Part shown: piece after piece, positions 42,862 through 51,180 of the stretch
Position numbering within the stretch: position 1 is the first letter of the stretch
Layout: every line of letters begins with the position of its first letter
DNA from: Candidatus Gallimonas merdae
GTDB lineage: Bacteria > Bacillota > Clostridia > Christensenellales > Borkfalkiaceae
Reading direction: 5' to 3'
Length of the DNA: 64,000 bases
NCBI GenBank assembly: GCA_904419525.1
Contig: CAJFRT010000010.1
Coordinates: forward strand, 1-64,000
Notes under the pieces: model-generated
Seen by the model: the letters and a program-made list of their open reading frames with translations, nothing else
Databases searched by the model: none
Told to the model about the DNA's origin: nothing
Position numbers and translations under genes: made by a program

Positions 42862-43767
42862 TCATTTCAGGAATTTTCCGTATACTTCGGAAACGGGAGA
42901 GAAAGAAGCGAACGTATCGGGATACTTGCGCAGAATGCGCTGCAATTCCCCGATCTGACGCTTGCGGATCACACACACGAGCACTGCTTTTTCCTGATGG
43001 GAATACATGCCCGTCGCTCCCAATTCCGTCACGCCGTGGTGCAGCTGCGCCATGATCTCGGAGCCGATCTCCTCCGGATGGTCGGTGATGATCTCAAACC
43101 GGTACGCCACTTTGAAGCCGCGCAGGATCGCATCGCTCGTTTCGCTCGTCACAAACAGGGAGACGAGCGCAAGCAGGACCGGATCGAGCTTGACCGCAAA
43201 CGGCGCACCCCGATGATAGACGAAAAACGAGGCAAGCACCACGCAGGCGTCGAACACCGACGTCATGGCGCTTACGCTGAGATTGCGGTACTTCTTGTTG
43301 ACAAGGGAAGCGAGCACCGTGGTTCCCCCGCTCGTGCCGCAGCTCTTGATCGTGACCGCGAGTGCGATCCCCAGAAAGACACCGCCCGCGATCGCCGCAA
43401 GAATGGCGTTGTATTCGGGCTTATAGCACAGATATTCCATTCCGGGAATGTAATCAAACACGATGAGCAGTCCGGACGTGAATAGCATGGACAGCGTGGA
43501 GACGACCGCCCCGAACTTTCCGATCAGAAAAAAAGCGACGAAAAAGAGCGGTACATTGAGGATGATGAGGAAAATACCCGAGTTCCAGCCGATCAGTTCC
43601 TGCAGCAGAACGGCGATGCCGTTGATGCCGCCGGGGGCAAATTGGTTGGGCGTGGTGAACATGTAGATCGCAAGCGCACGGACGACTCCGGACACCAGAA
43701 TGGACAAAAAAGCGGAAAACGCGACACGCAGACTATGCAGCGTCTTTTCATTCGTCTTGCCGTTCAT
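42862..43767 (-). CDS. YitT-family (DUF161/DUF2179) membrane protein
   Basis: 301 residues. The start at 43767 follows AGGAGAGT. Five or more hydrophobic segments fill residues 20-195, with the family motif NQFAPGGINGIAVLLQELIG and IKSCGTSGGTTVLASLV. A C-terminal cytoplasmic DUF2179 domain starts near YRFEIITDHPEEIGSEIMAQ. Function unknown; the C-domain may bind a nucleotide. Confidence 0.9.
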   Translation of the reverse strand: MNGKTNEKTLHSLRVAFSAFLSILVSGVVRALAIYMFTTPNQFAPGGINGIAVLLQELIGWNSGIFLIILNVPLFFVAFFLIGKFGAVVSTLSMLFTSGLLIVFDYIPGMEYLCYKPEYNAILAAIAGGVFLGIALAVTIKSCGTSGGTTVLASLVNKKYRNLSVSAMTSVFDACVVLASFFVYHRGAPFAVKLDPVLLALVSLFVTSETSDAILRGFKVAYRFEIITDHPEEIGSEIMAQLHHGVTELGATGMYSHQEKAVLVCVIRKRQIGELQRILRKYPDTFASFSPVSEVYGKFLK

Positions 43768-43860
43768 ATACTCTCCTCGGGCGCGTAAGCCCACGCAATA
43801 TCCTATCACAAAACGACGCGATATGCAAGAGCTCTTCCAAAAAAATATACGGAAATACAG

Positions 43861-43888
43861 AAAAAAGCCCGCCGGAAGGCGGGCCTTT
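43861..43888 (-). terminator. Terminator of the small membrane protein gene
   Basis: GCCCGCC / GGCGGGC stem with T-rich flank on the minus strand. Confidence 0.8.
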
Positions 43889-43907
43889 TGCATGTGCAAT
43901 GAGTCTG

Positions 43908-44234
43908 TCAGGACACAAGTCCCAGAAGGTTGCTGTACGTTCCCGGGAAGAACAGGAAGATCACGCACAGCGCAATCAGGATACAGAAAATCAGGAAGAA
44001 GAGGAAATTGCGCTTGACCATTGCCTCAAGTCCCACGATCGCCGCGATGACGAATGCGCCGTACTGCCAGATGATCTTGAACGCATTGTACAGCCAGTCA
44101 ACGTTGCTGATGAAGGGCCACTGCGCATCGATCAGAAGCAGCGCGAACACGATGATATAGATCACCGCAAGGATCTCGCCGATAATATCGAACACTTTTT
44201 CCAGTTTGTTCTTCCAGCCGGAATCTTTTCCCAT
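43908..44234 (-). CDS. Small three-helix membrane protein
   Basis: 108 residues starting at 44234 after GGAGG. Helices lie near ILAVIYIIVFALLLIDAQWP, YGAFVIAAIVGLEAMV and FLFFLIFCILIALCVIFLFF. No family is recognised. A consensus promoter (TTGACA at 44283-44288, TATAAT at 44260-44265, minus) drives it. It is a single-gene unit. Confidence 0.7.
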   Translation of the reverse strand: MGKDSGWKNKLEKVFDIIGEILAVIYIIVFALLLIDAQWPFISNVDWLYNAFKIIWQYGAFVIAAIVGLEAMVKRNFLFFLIFCILIALCVIFLFFPGTYSNLLGLVS

Positions 44235-44259
44235 ATTACACCTCCGAAAAAGTATCTCC

Positions 44260-44288
44260 ATTATACCCTTCCGTTATACGGTTGTCAA
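44260..44288 (-). promoter_or_regulatory. Consensus promoter of the small membrane protein
   Basis: Minus strand TTGACA, 17 bp, TATAAT, both perfect. Confidence 0.88.
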
Positions 44289-44313
44289 GTATAGAATGAA
44301 AATTTTTCCGTGC

Positions 44314-44922
44314 TTAATTTTCCCCGGAAGAACCGCCGGAAGCAGGCGGCCTCTTCACCGGGCGGTAGACAAGTGTTTCCTCGCGGAAAAATCCGCCGCG
44401 AATGAGGAAATAAAGCTCCTCGGCGCAGAACAGCAGCATGAGCGCCCCCGCCGTGACGACCGCGGCGCCCACCGAGGGGAAAACGGACACGAAATTGTTG
44501 ACGATCAGCAAAATCCCGGTCACAACATATCCCGCGGCAAGGACCGAACGCACGGCCGCCGTCGCCCTCTGCGCGCGTGACGCAACCGCCTCAAAAATTT
44601 CGCTGACCGCAGCAAGCACCAGAAAAACGCCCAGCCCGAGCGCGAGCACGCTGCGTGAAAAGTCCGTGCATGTGATCAGCGCCCACAGGCCGACGGACAC
44701 CTGCGTGATCCCCGCCAGCATGCGCGCGGCGTGGATCGGCTGTCCGACAAAGAAGGCAACGGCGCACACAAGCCCGGACGCAAGCAAAAACGCGCCGACG
44801 GACGCGGCAAGCGCCGTCCGCGGCAGGGCGGAGTGCGCAAACATCAGAATGCATGCGACCGCCGTCAGCGCCATGGGAACGACAGTCCCCCAGCGAAATG
44901 TCTTTCTTGTCTCTTTTTCCAT
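44314..44922 (-). CDS. DUF308/HdeD-like membrane protein
   Basis: 202 residues with about six short hydrophobic helices in pairs (for example TAVACILMFAHSALPRTALA and ALGLGVFLVLAAVSEIFEAV) and a basic cytoplasmic tail. The helix-pair layout is that of HdeD-like DUF308 proteins. Function unknown. It follows the Re-citrate synthase gene by 43 nt and may be co-transcribed. Confidence 0.65.
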   Translation of the reverse strand: MEKETRKTFRWGTVVPMALTAVACILMFAHSALPRTALAASVGAFLLASGLVCAVAFFVGQPIHAARMLAGITQVSVGLWALITCTDFSRSVLALGLGVFLVLAAVSEIFEAVASRAQRATAAVRSVLAAGYVVTGILLIVNNFVSVFPSVGAAVVTAGALMLLFCAEELYFLIRGGFFREETLVYRPVKRPPASGGSSGEN

Positions 44923-44964
44923 AGTCCTCCCCTTTCCGTATGCGCCCGTTGACGCCCGTTCTGA

Positions 44965-46356
44965 TCAGAGACTGAATGCCTCCAGCTCGCGGATACGGTG
45001 GGAATCGATCGCATAGATGAGATTGACGAGTTCATCGTCGCCGAAGGAGCTGTTGCGGCCCTCCTCGTATTCCGCGTCGATGCGCTCTTTCATCTTCACG
45101 ACAAGCGGGTCGTGCTTATCCACTTTGTGCTCTTCGGGAAGTTTATAATAGTCGTTGATCCAGAACGCGATCCCGGCGAGTCCGCTCGTCTTGTTGACGG
45201 AGACGCGGGCCGGCCGGTTGAGGATCTTGGCCGTGTTGAAGATGTTGTAGATCTCCTCGTCCTTTAACAGTCCGTCCGCATGAATGCCGGCGCGCGTGGA
45301 GTTGAAAGCGCGTCCGACGAACGGCGTCTTGGGCGGGATATTGTAGTTGATCTCCCGCTCGAAATAATCGGCGATCTCGGTGATCGCGGTAAAATCCATG
45401 CCGTCCATCGTCCCGCGGAAGGACGCGTATTCCATGGCCATTGCCTCAAGCGGGCAGTTTCCCGTGCGCTCGCCGATGCCGAGGAGGGAACAGTTGACGG
45501 CGGAAGCGCCGTACAGCCATGCCGTGGACGCATTGGAGACCGCCTTATAAAAGTCGTTATGGCCGTGCCACTCGAGCAGTTCGTGCGGAACGCCCGCGTA
45601 GTGATGGAGGCCGTACACGATGCCCTGAACGCTTCTGGGCAGAGACGTCCCCGGGAAGGAAACGCCGAACCCCATCGTATCGCACATTCTGATCTTGATG
45701 GGGATCCCGCTCTCATGCGAAAGGCGCATGAGCTCCGTGGCAAAGGGCACGACGAATCCGTAAAAACTTGCGCGGGTGATGTCCTCGAAATGGCAGCGCG
45801 GACGGATCCCGTGCGAGAGCGCGCTCTTGACGATGCCCAGATACTGATCGAGCGCCTGGCGGCGGGTCAGGTGCATCTTTTTGAAGATATGATAGTCCGA
45901 ACAGCTCACAAGGATCCCCGTTTCGGCAACGCCCGCCTCTTTGACCAGCTCAAAATCCTTTTCGTTTGCACGGATCCAGGTCGTGATCTCGGGAAATTTC
46001 AGCCCCGTATCCTGGCAGGCCCGCAGAGCCTCCTTGTCCTTTTTGGAATAGATGAAGAATTCCGACTGCCGCACAAGCCCCTTGGGCCCGCCGAGGCGCG
46101 ACATGAGCTTATAAAGATCGACGATCTGCTTTACCGTAAAGGGAGAAGTCGACTGCTGTCCGTCGCGGAAGGTCGTGTCCGTCATCCAGATCTCGTCCGG
46201 CATATTGATGGGCACATGGCGGTTGTTGAATGCGATCTTGGGAATGGATTCATAGTCGAACATCTCACGGAACAGTTCGGGCTCCGCCACGTCCTGCAAT
46301 TCGTAGTGATAGATGGTGTCCTCCAGAAGATTGGACTTGTTGTTGTAATAAATCAC
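44965..46356 (-). CDS. Re-type citrate synthase (isopropylmalate-synthase-like)
   Basis: 463 residues; GTG start behind AAAGGAGG. A DRE-TIM metallolyase with DTTFRDGQQS near residue 60 and the HGHNDF metal motif. The N-terminus, YHYELQDVAEPELFREMFDY, and the stretch VPINMPDEIWMTDTTFRDGQ match clostridial Re-citrate synthases rather than LeuA; there is no leucine regulatory domain. It condenses oxaloacetate and acetyl-CoA with Re-face chemistry and feeds glutamate synthesis. Homocitrate or citramalate activity cannot be excluded. Confidence 0.75.
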   Translation of the reverse strand: MIYYNNKSNLLEDTIYHYELQDVAEPELFREMFDYESIPKIAFNNRHVPINMPDEIWMTDTTFRDGQQSTSPFTVKQIVDLYKLMSRLGGPKGLVRQSEFFIYSKKDKEALRACQDTGLKFPEITTWIRANEKDFELVKEAGVAETGILVSCSDYHIFKKMHLTRRQALDQYLGIVKSALSHGIRPRCHFEDITRASFYGFVVPFATELMRLSHESGIPIKIRMCDTMGFGVSFPGTSLPRSVQGIVYGLHHYAGVPHELLEWHGHNDFYKAVSNASTAWLYGASAVNCSLLGIGERTGNCPLEAMAMEYASFRGTMDGMDFTAITEIADYFEREINYNIPPKTPFVGRAFNSTRAGIHADGLLKDEEIYNIFNTAKILNRPARVSVNKTSGLAGIAFWINDYYKLPEEHKVDKHDPLVVKMKERIDAEYEEGRNSSFGDDELVNLIYAIDSHRIRELEAFSL

Positions 46357-46395
46357 GGGAGCCTCCTTTGCATAATTATGCGTTTCATTTGGTTT

Positions 46396-46425
46396 ATTTT
46401 ATCAGATTTCATGCGTCTTTGTCAA
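46396..46425 (-). promoter_or_regulatory. Proximal promoter of the citrate synthase gene
   Basis: Minus strand TTGACA (46420-46425), 18 bp, TAAAAT (46396-46401); the leader contains GCATAATTATGC, a 12-bp palindrome. Confidence 0.75.
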
Positions 46426-46560
46426 GCTCGAAGGCGGGTCCGGGCGCCGTTTACCCCCGCAATTTCCATGCCAATAATCAATTGCGGCCATTTGTTCTAT
46501 GATAATATGCAGCTGCTATACAACGGCAATGCGATACCGGCAATTCAAAAAACCGATCCG

Positions 46561-46589
46561 ATTGTACCATACGGCCCGGCGGGTGTCAA
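46561..46589 (-). promoter_or_regulatory. Distal promoter of the citrate synthase gene or of a small RNA
   Basis: Minus strand TTGACA (46584-46589), 17 bp, TACAAT (46561-46566). It reads about 200 nt of gene-free sequence before the citrate synthase start. Confidence 0.65.
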
Positions 46590-46601
46590 GCCGGAGACCG
46601 C

Positions 46602-46634
46602 GAAAAAGAGGAACCGTTTCCGGTTCCCCTTTTC
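46602..46634 (-). terminator. Terminator of the feo operon
   Basis: GGAACCG / CGGTTCC stem with a 4-nt loop; on - it is followed by TCTTTTTC. Confidence 0.8.
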
Positions 46635-46641
46635 CGAAGAT

Positions 46642-46851
46642 TTATGGAGATTGTTGTGTGTGCTGTTTCAGATTATCCGGACCATCCTTGTTTTCAGGCT
46701 TGCAGGAGGCGCAGCCGGAACAGCCTGAGCAGCCGCCGCAATCGCACCCGCAGCCCGTCTTTCCGTGCTTTCTGCGAATGACGGACGCTGCAATGACGCC
46801 GATCACGATCGCACAGGCCGCAAGAATGATCAGGATCTCGTACCAGGTCAT
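46642..46851 (-). CDS. FeoB-associated Cys-rich membrane protein
   Basis: 69 residues: one N-terminal helix (EILIILAACAIVIGVIAASV), basic stop-transfer residues, then CGCDCGGCSGCSGCASC. This is the common small partner at the end of clostridial feo operons, and may help deliver or hold Fe2+. Its ATG overlaps the feoB stop by 4 nt. Confidence 0.9.
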   Translation of the reverse strand: MTWYEILIILAACAIVIGVIAASVIRRKHGKTGCGCDCGGCSGCSGCASCKPENKDGPDNLKQHTQQSP

Positions 46852-49214
46852 TTTTTCTCCTCCCGGGTCGCGGCGGCTTCATCGAGCGCCGCAGAATCCG
46901 TGCCCGCCGCAGCAGCGACGGCCTCCTTGGCAAGCGGATGTCTCTTGTTCCAGATGACGATCGCCACGATCGCCGCAGCGATCAGCACCGCAAAGATGAA
47001 GCAGGTCCACCACCATTCGCCGATGAGATAGATCATCATCGATACAATGTATGAGGTCGCCAGCCAGAACAGAAGCGTCCATTTGAATTTCCCCTTGGGA
47101 AGCTCCGCCTTTGCCGTGGCACAGGCCGCAAAACAGGGGATCGTGAGCATGTTGAACGCAATGAATGCGATCAGTGCGGGAACGCCGATGGTCGTGTTCT
47201 GGATCATGGCGGTCACTTCGCTGATCCCCTCTTCCGTGGCGATATATCCGCCCGCGATCGTGGAAGCCAGCGTGCCGAACGTTGCAATGACGTTCTCCTT
47301 GGCCACGAGGCCGGTGATCGCGGCAACGGCAAACACCCAGCCGTTTGCGCCGATCTGCGAGCCGAAGCCGAGCGGCGTGAACAGGGGCTGAATGAGCATG
47401 CCCAGACCGCCGAGAATACTCTCGTCCATGCGGAAATTCGCGGTGATCTCTTCGCCGTCGATGACGCGCGTCTCGATGAGGAACTCCCAGTGGAAACTGA
47501 AGCTGGAGAAGAACCAGATGACGATCGTCGAAGCGAGAATGATCGTGAAAGCCTTTTTGATATAGTGCTTGGTCTTATCCCACAGATGGATCATCAGCGA
47601 GGAGAAGCGGGGCACATGATACGCGGGCAGCTCCATGATGAAGGGCGGGACTTCGCCGCGCATGGTCGTCGAACGCATGAGTATGACGGTGACGATCGCG
47701 GTGCAGATGCCGAGGATGTACATGCACATCGTGATGACGTCCGCGTTGCCCACGCCCGCCGAAGCGACGATCGCGCCCGCAACAGCCGTCAGAATGGGAA
47801 GTTTTGCCCCGCAGGAAAAGAACGGGATCACGCGCACGGTCGAAGTGCGTTCCTTTTCGTCCGCAAGCGTGCGGGTGTTGATCATCGCCGGAAGCGAACA
47901 CCCGAAGCCCATGACCATGGGCATGAACGCCCTGCCCGAAAGGCCGAATCTGCGGAAGATCCTGTCCAGAATGAACGCGATACGCGCCATGTAGCCGGAA
48001 TCTTCCAGAATGGAGAAGAACAGGAAGAGCGTGAGGATCTGCGGGATAAATCCGAGCACCGCGAACACGCCGCCGAGAACGCCGTCCACGACGAAGCTCC
48101 CCACCCATGCGGGCGCACCGGCGCACGCCATTTCGGCGAGTACGTTGATCCATTCGAGCACCCAGTTCAGAAGATTTGTCAAAATCACCCCGGGCGAGAA
48201 CACCGCGCCGTCATAGAAACAGGCGAGAAGCGTCACGGCCCCGTTGTCCATGTCCATGCCGAGATCTTCCAGCGTCGGAAGTCCGCCGGCGATGGCGCTG
48301 ATATAGAACAGGTCTTCCGAAAACGTCAGGTGGAAAATGGCAAACAGGATGACAATGAAGATGGGAATGCCCCAGACGCGGTGCGTGAGCACCTTGTCCG
48401 CCCTGTCGCTTTTGGTGAGCTTTTCTCCCCCGGCGTTCTTTTTATGATAGGCAGAGGAATAGTTTGCCGATATATACTTGTATCTGGCGTCCGCCACCAC
48501 CGCTTCAAGGTCTGTTCCGAACACGTCGTCCTTGAAAGTCGCCTTGAATTCGTCCACCATTCTGACGAGTTCAGGATGCATTTTCGTCTCGATCTCGTCC
48601 ATTTCGGAGAGCTTCACCGCGTGAAAGAGCGGCGCCCCGACGCCCTGCGCCCTGAGCGCGATGTTGACGTCCTGCACAAGGTGGGCAATGGGAGAATCTT
48701 TCAGGACCGTGACCCCTTCGCGCGGCTTTTTGGAGACGGCGATCGCCCTGTCCATCAGCTCTTTGATGCCCGATCCTTTGAGCGCGGAAATGGCGACGAC
48801 GGGCAGCCCGATCTTTTCTTCCAGGAGCTTTGCGTCGATGACGTCGCCCGACTTTTCCACCTCATCCATCATGTTGAGCGCAATGACGATGGGAACGTCG
48901 ATCTCCATGAGCTGTGTCGTCAGATACAGATTTCTTTCGAGATTGGTCGCATCGACGATGTTGATGACGCACGCGGGTTTTTCTTCAAGAATGAAGTTGC
49001 GCGAAATGACTTCTTCGGGCGTATACGGCGAAAGCGAATAGATGCCGGGCAGGTCGACGATCTGCACGGGCTCCGAACCCTTTTTGTAGGTGCCCGTCTT
49101 TTTATCGACCGTGACGCCGGGCCAGTTGCCGACATAGGCCGTCGAACCCGTCAGGAGATTGAAGAGCGTGGTCTTCCCGCAGTTGGGATTGCCCGCAAGA
49201 GCAAATTGTTTCAC
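46848..49214 (-). CDS. feoB: Ferrous iron transporter FeoB
   Basis: 788 residues. The N-terminal GTPase has GNPNCGKTTLFNLLTG (G1), VDLPGIYSLSPYTPEE (G3) and LNMMDE (G4). The helical spacer leads to about ten membrane helices with two gate motifs, including SCGAKLPILTAVAGAIVASA with the conserved Cys, and ENVIATFG. It imports Fe2+. It overlaps feoA upstream and the Cys-rich gene downstream. Confidence 0.97.
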   Translation of the reverse strand: MKQFALAGNPNCGKTTLFNLLTGSTAYVGNWPGVTVDKKTGTYKKGSEPVQIVDLPGIYSLSPYTPEEVISRNFILEEKPACVINIVDATNLERNLYLTTQLMEIDVPIVIALNMMDEVEKSGDVIDAKLLEEKIGLPVVAISALKGSGIKELMDRAIAVSKKPREGVTVLKDSPIAHLVQDVNIALRAQGVGAPLFHAVKLSEMDEIETKMHPELVRMVDEFKATFKDDVFGTDLEAVVADARYKYISANYSSAYHKKNAGGEKLTKSDRADKVLTHRVWGIPIFIVILFAIFHLTFSEDLFYISAIAGGLPTLEDLGMDMDNGAVTLLACFYDGAVFSPGVILTNLLNWVLEWINVLAEMACAGAPAWVGSFVVDGVLGGVFAVLGFIPQILTLFLFFSILEDSGYMARIAFILDRIFRRFGLSGRAFMPMVMGFGCSLPAMINTRTLADEKERTSTVRVIPFFSCGAKLPILTAVAGAIVASAGVGNADVITMCMYILGICTAIVTVILMRSTTMRGEVPPFIMELPAYHVPRFSSLMIHLWDKTKHYIKKAFTIILASTIVIWFFSSFSFHWEFLIETRVIDGEEITANFRMDESILGGLGMLIQPLFTPLGFGSQIGANGWVFAVAAITGLVAKENVIATFGTLASTIAGGYIATEEGISEVTAMIQNTTIGVPALIAFIAFNMLTIPCFAACATAKAELPKGKFKWTLLFWLATSYIVSMMIYLIGEWWWTCFIFAVLIAAAIVAIVIWNKRHPLAKEAVAAAAGTDSAALDEAAATREEKK

Positions 49215-49444
49215 TTCTTCACCTCCATCATCACGCAGGCCGCTTCGGTCTTTCTCAGCGTCAGCTCGTAGCCGCGCAGGGTGACCTCAATGGGATCGCC
49301 GAGCGGCGCCTTCTTGCGCATGACGACCTCGGCACCGGGGGTGACCCCCATGTCGAACAGGCGGCGCCTTACGCGTCCCTCCCCTGCGACGGCGGTGATG
49401 ACACCCTTTTCGCCGGGAACAAAGTCTTCGAGAGTCTTTGTCAT
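49211..49444 (-). CDS. feoA: FeoA, SH3-like partner of FeoB
   Basis: 77 residues from the ATG at 49444. LEDFVPGEKGVITAVAGEGR, then RLFDMGVTPGAEVVMRKKAP and PIEVTLRGYELTLRKTEA, is the standard FeoA fold. GGAGG lies 13 nt upstream; an in-frame GTG at 49465 is the alternative. Overlaps feoB by ATGA. Confidence 0.92.
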   Translation of the reverse strand: MTKTLEDFVPGEKGVITAVAGEGRVRRRLFDMGVTPGAEVVMRKKAPLGDPIEVTLRGYELTLRKTEAACVMMEVKK

Positions 49445-49480
49445 AGTGTTTCTATGTACCTCCACAACTGATATCTGAGT

Positions 49481-49693
49481 TCAGGCAACGTAAATGTGCG
49501 CCGCGACGTTTCTGTCAAGGGCGAGACGCCCTTCCTTGACACGGCACACCGTGCTCCCTCCCGCAGAGGACAGCACCGTCACTGTCGCATCCACCAAAAG
49601 CCCTAAATTGGCAAGGTGCTTTTTGGTCTTGTCGTCCGCAACGATCTTCACAATCCGGACCTCCTGCCCCAGGGGCGCAAGAATAAGCGGCAT
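49481..49693 (-). CDS. Second FeoA-domain protein
   Basis: 70 residues, with LAPLGQEVRIVKIVADDKTK and HLANLGLLVDATVTVL typical of FeoA. It is the first gene of the feo operon. Two FeoA genes in tandem are common in Clostridia and may form a heteromer with FeoB. AAAGGAGAT ribosome site. Confidence 0.88.
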   Translation of the reverse strand: MPLILAPLGQEVRIVKIVADDKTKKHLANLGLLVDATVTVLSSAGGSTVCRVKEGRLALDRNVAAHIYVA

Positions 49694-49727
49694 TTTTCAA
49701 TCTCCTTTCCGCCGTCTTTGCGGCGTT

Positions 49728-49813
49728 GTTCGCATATGCGAACCAATCTCCCGAAAAAATAGTTCGCATCTACGAACTGTGCTTATTTTATCATGGAAGA
49801 ACTGCAATGTCAA
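49728..49813 (-). promoter_or_regulatory. feo promoter with two GTTCGCA-N2-TGCGAAC palindromes
   Basis: Minus strand TTGACA (49808-49813), 17 bp, TAAAAT (49785-49790). One palindrome with one mismatch (49762-49777, GTTCGCATCTACGAAC) covers the start site. A perfect one (49728-49743, GTTCGCATATGCGAAC) lies 34 bp downstream, centre to centre. The perfect palindrome type also precedes the HMA gene. Confidence 0.8.
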
Positions 49814-49925
49814 ACGTTTGAACGGTCATTTTCAAATTTTTTTCCGAAATTTTTCGACGCCTTCGGACGGAAATCATTTCCTGCCTGTCCGATCGCCCCG
49901 TTCAGACATTTTTCGACATGTTTTC

Positions 49926-49954
49926 TTGACAAATCCCGTCCGATTCTTTATAAT
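49926..49954 (+). promoter_or_regulatory. Consensus promoter of the GNAT-like gene
   Basis: TTGACA (49926-49931), 17 bp, TATAAT (49949-49954). The inverted repeat ATTGT-TAC-ACAAT lies just downstream. Confidence 0.88.
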
Positions 49955-49992
49955 GTGAAATTGTTACACAATGATGTGAATCGGAGAGAATC

Positions 49993-51105
49993 ATGATCGA
50001 GATCAAAGAAGTTGTCACACGCGCACAACAGAAAACTTTTATTGAGTTTCCGCTGAAACTGTACCGGAACAACCCCTATTTTACCCCTCCGCTGTACGCC
50101 GATGAAAAAAAGCTGTTCCGGAAAAACTATCATTATTACGACACCTGCGAGGCGGTTTACTATCTGGCCTACCGCGACGGAAAGGCCGCAGGCAGGATCT
50201 CGGGGATCCTGCAGCGGGCGAGCAACGAAAAATGGAATCAGAAGCGGGTGCGCTTCACACGCTTCGACTGCATCGACGATAAGGAAGTCGCCGCAGCCCT
50301 GTTTGCCGCCGTGGAAAACTGGGCGCGCACAAAGGGCATGGAGGAAGTCGTGGGCCCGCTCGGATTTTCCGACCTTGAGCGCGAAGGACTTCTGATCGAA
50401 GGGTTTGAAGAGCTCGCCACCTTTGAAGAACAGTACAACTACCCCTATTATCAGAACCTGATCGAAGGACTCGGATACGAAAAGGAAGTGGACTGGGTGG
50501 AGCACAAGCTCTATCCGCCGGCGGTGCCCGATCCGCGCATCAGGGAGATGCGCGAAAAACTTCTGACCCGGTACGGTCTGCATCTGAGTACCGCAAAAAA
50601 CGCAGACGTATTTATAAAATTGTACAAAGACGCGTTCTTTGAAATGCTCGATACGACCTATGCCGACATCTACGGAACGGTGCCGTTCACCGAAAAGATG
50701 AAAAACGAGCTCGTGAAAAGTTTCCGGCAGATCATCGACACGCGGTATATCGCCATGGTGCTCGACAAGGACGAAAAGCCCGTCTGCTTCGGGCTGTGTT
50801 TCCCCTCGATCGCGCGGGCCGTGCAAAAGTCGGGCGGCAGAATGACGATCCCCACCATTTTCCGTATTCTCAAAGCCGTGAAAAAGCCCGAGATCATCGA
50901 TCTTGCGCTCATCGGCGTGCTCCCCTCCCACCGCGGCGTCAGCCTGATCATGATCGACGAGATCATGCGCATGCTGACCGAGGGAACGGCAAAGTACTGT
51001 GAAACCAACCTCAATCTCGAAGACAATTACGCCATTCTCAACCAGTGGAAGAACTTTGATAACGTTCTGCACAAGCGCCGCCGCTGCTATATCAAAAAAA
51101 TCTGA
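49993..51105 (+). CDS. GNAT-like uncharacterised protein (YghO-type)
   Basis: 370 residues. The N-terminal half holds FIEFPLKLYRNNPYFTPPLY and VGPLGFSDLEREGLLIEGFE. The C-terminal half has LIGVLPSHRGVSLIMIDEIM, then ETNLNLEDNYAILNQWKNFD, an acyltransferase-like pattern. No acetyl-CoA loop of the strict R-x-x-G-x-G/A kind is visible. The substrate is unknown. Single-gene unit; ribosome site GGAGAG. Confidence 0.6.
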   Translation: MIEIKEVVTRAQQKTFIEFPLKLYRNNPYFTPPLYADEKKLFRKNYHYYDTCEAVYYLAYRDGKAAGRISGILQRASNEKWNQKRVRFTRFDCIDDKEVAAALFAAVENWARTKGMEEVVGPLGFSDLEREGLLIEGFEELATFEEQYNYPYYQNLIEGLGYEKEVDWVEHKLYPPAVPDPRIREMREKLLTRYGLHLSTAKNADVFIKLYKDAFFEMLDTTYADIYGTVPFTEKMKNELVKSFRQIIDTRYIAMVLDKDEKPVCFGLCFPSIARAVQKSGGRMTIPTIFRILKAVKKPEIIDLALIGVLPSHRGVSLIMIDEIMRMLTEGTAKYCETNLNLEDNYAILNQWKNFDNVLHKRRRCYIKKI

Positions 51106-51126
51106 ACATCCGATCGTAAAAAACCG

Positions 51127-51156
51127 CAGAGCGGCGCCCGAACGGGCGCCGCTCTG
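51127..51156. terminator. Hairpin between GNAT-like and GH13 genes
   Basis: 13-bp stem CAGAGCGGCGCCC / GGGCGCCGCTCTG with a GAAC loop; serves convergent genes. Confidence 0.8.
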
Positions 51157-51180
51157 TCTGATATTCCGATAAAATTCCGC

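Noticed and set aside
47490-49271. 593-codon open frame on +
   Set aside because: Antisense to feoB, which has clear GTPase and transporter motifs.
49957-49972. Rex-type operator (ATTGT-TAC-ACAAT) before the GNAT-like gene
   Set aside because: The spacing and flanks do not match the TTGTTAA-N4-TTAACAA consensus well enough.
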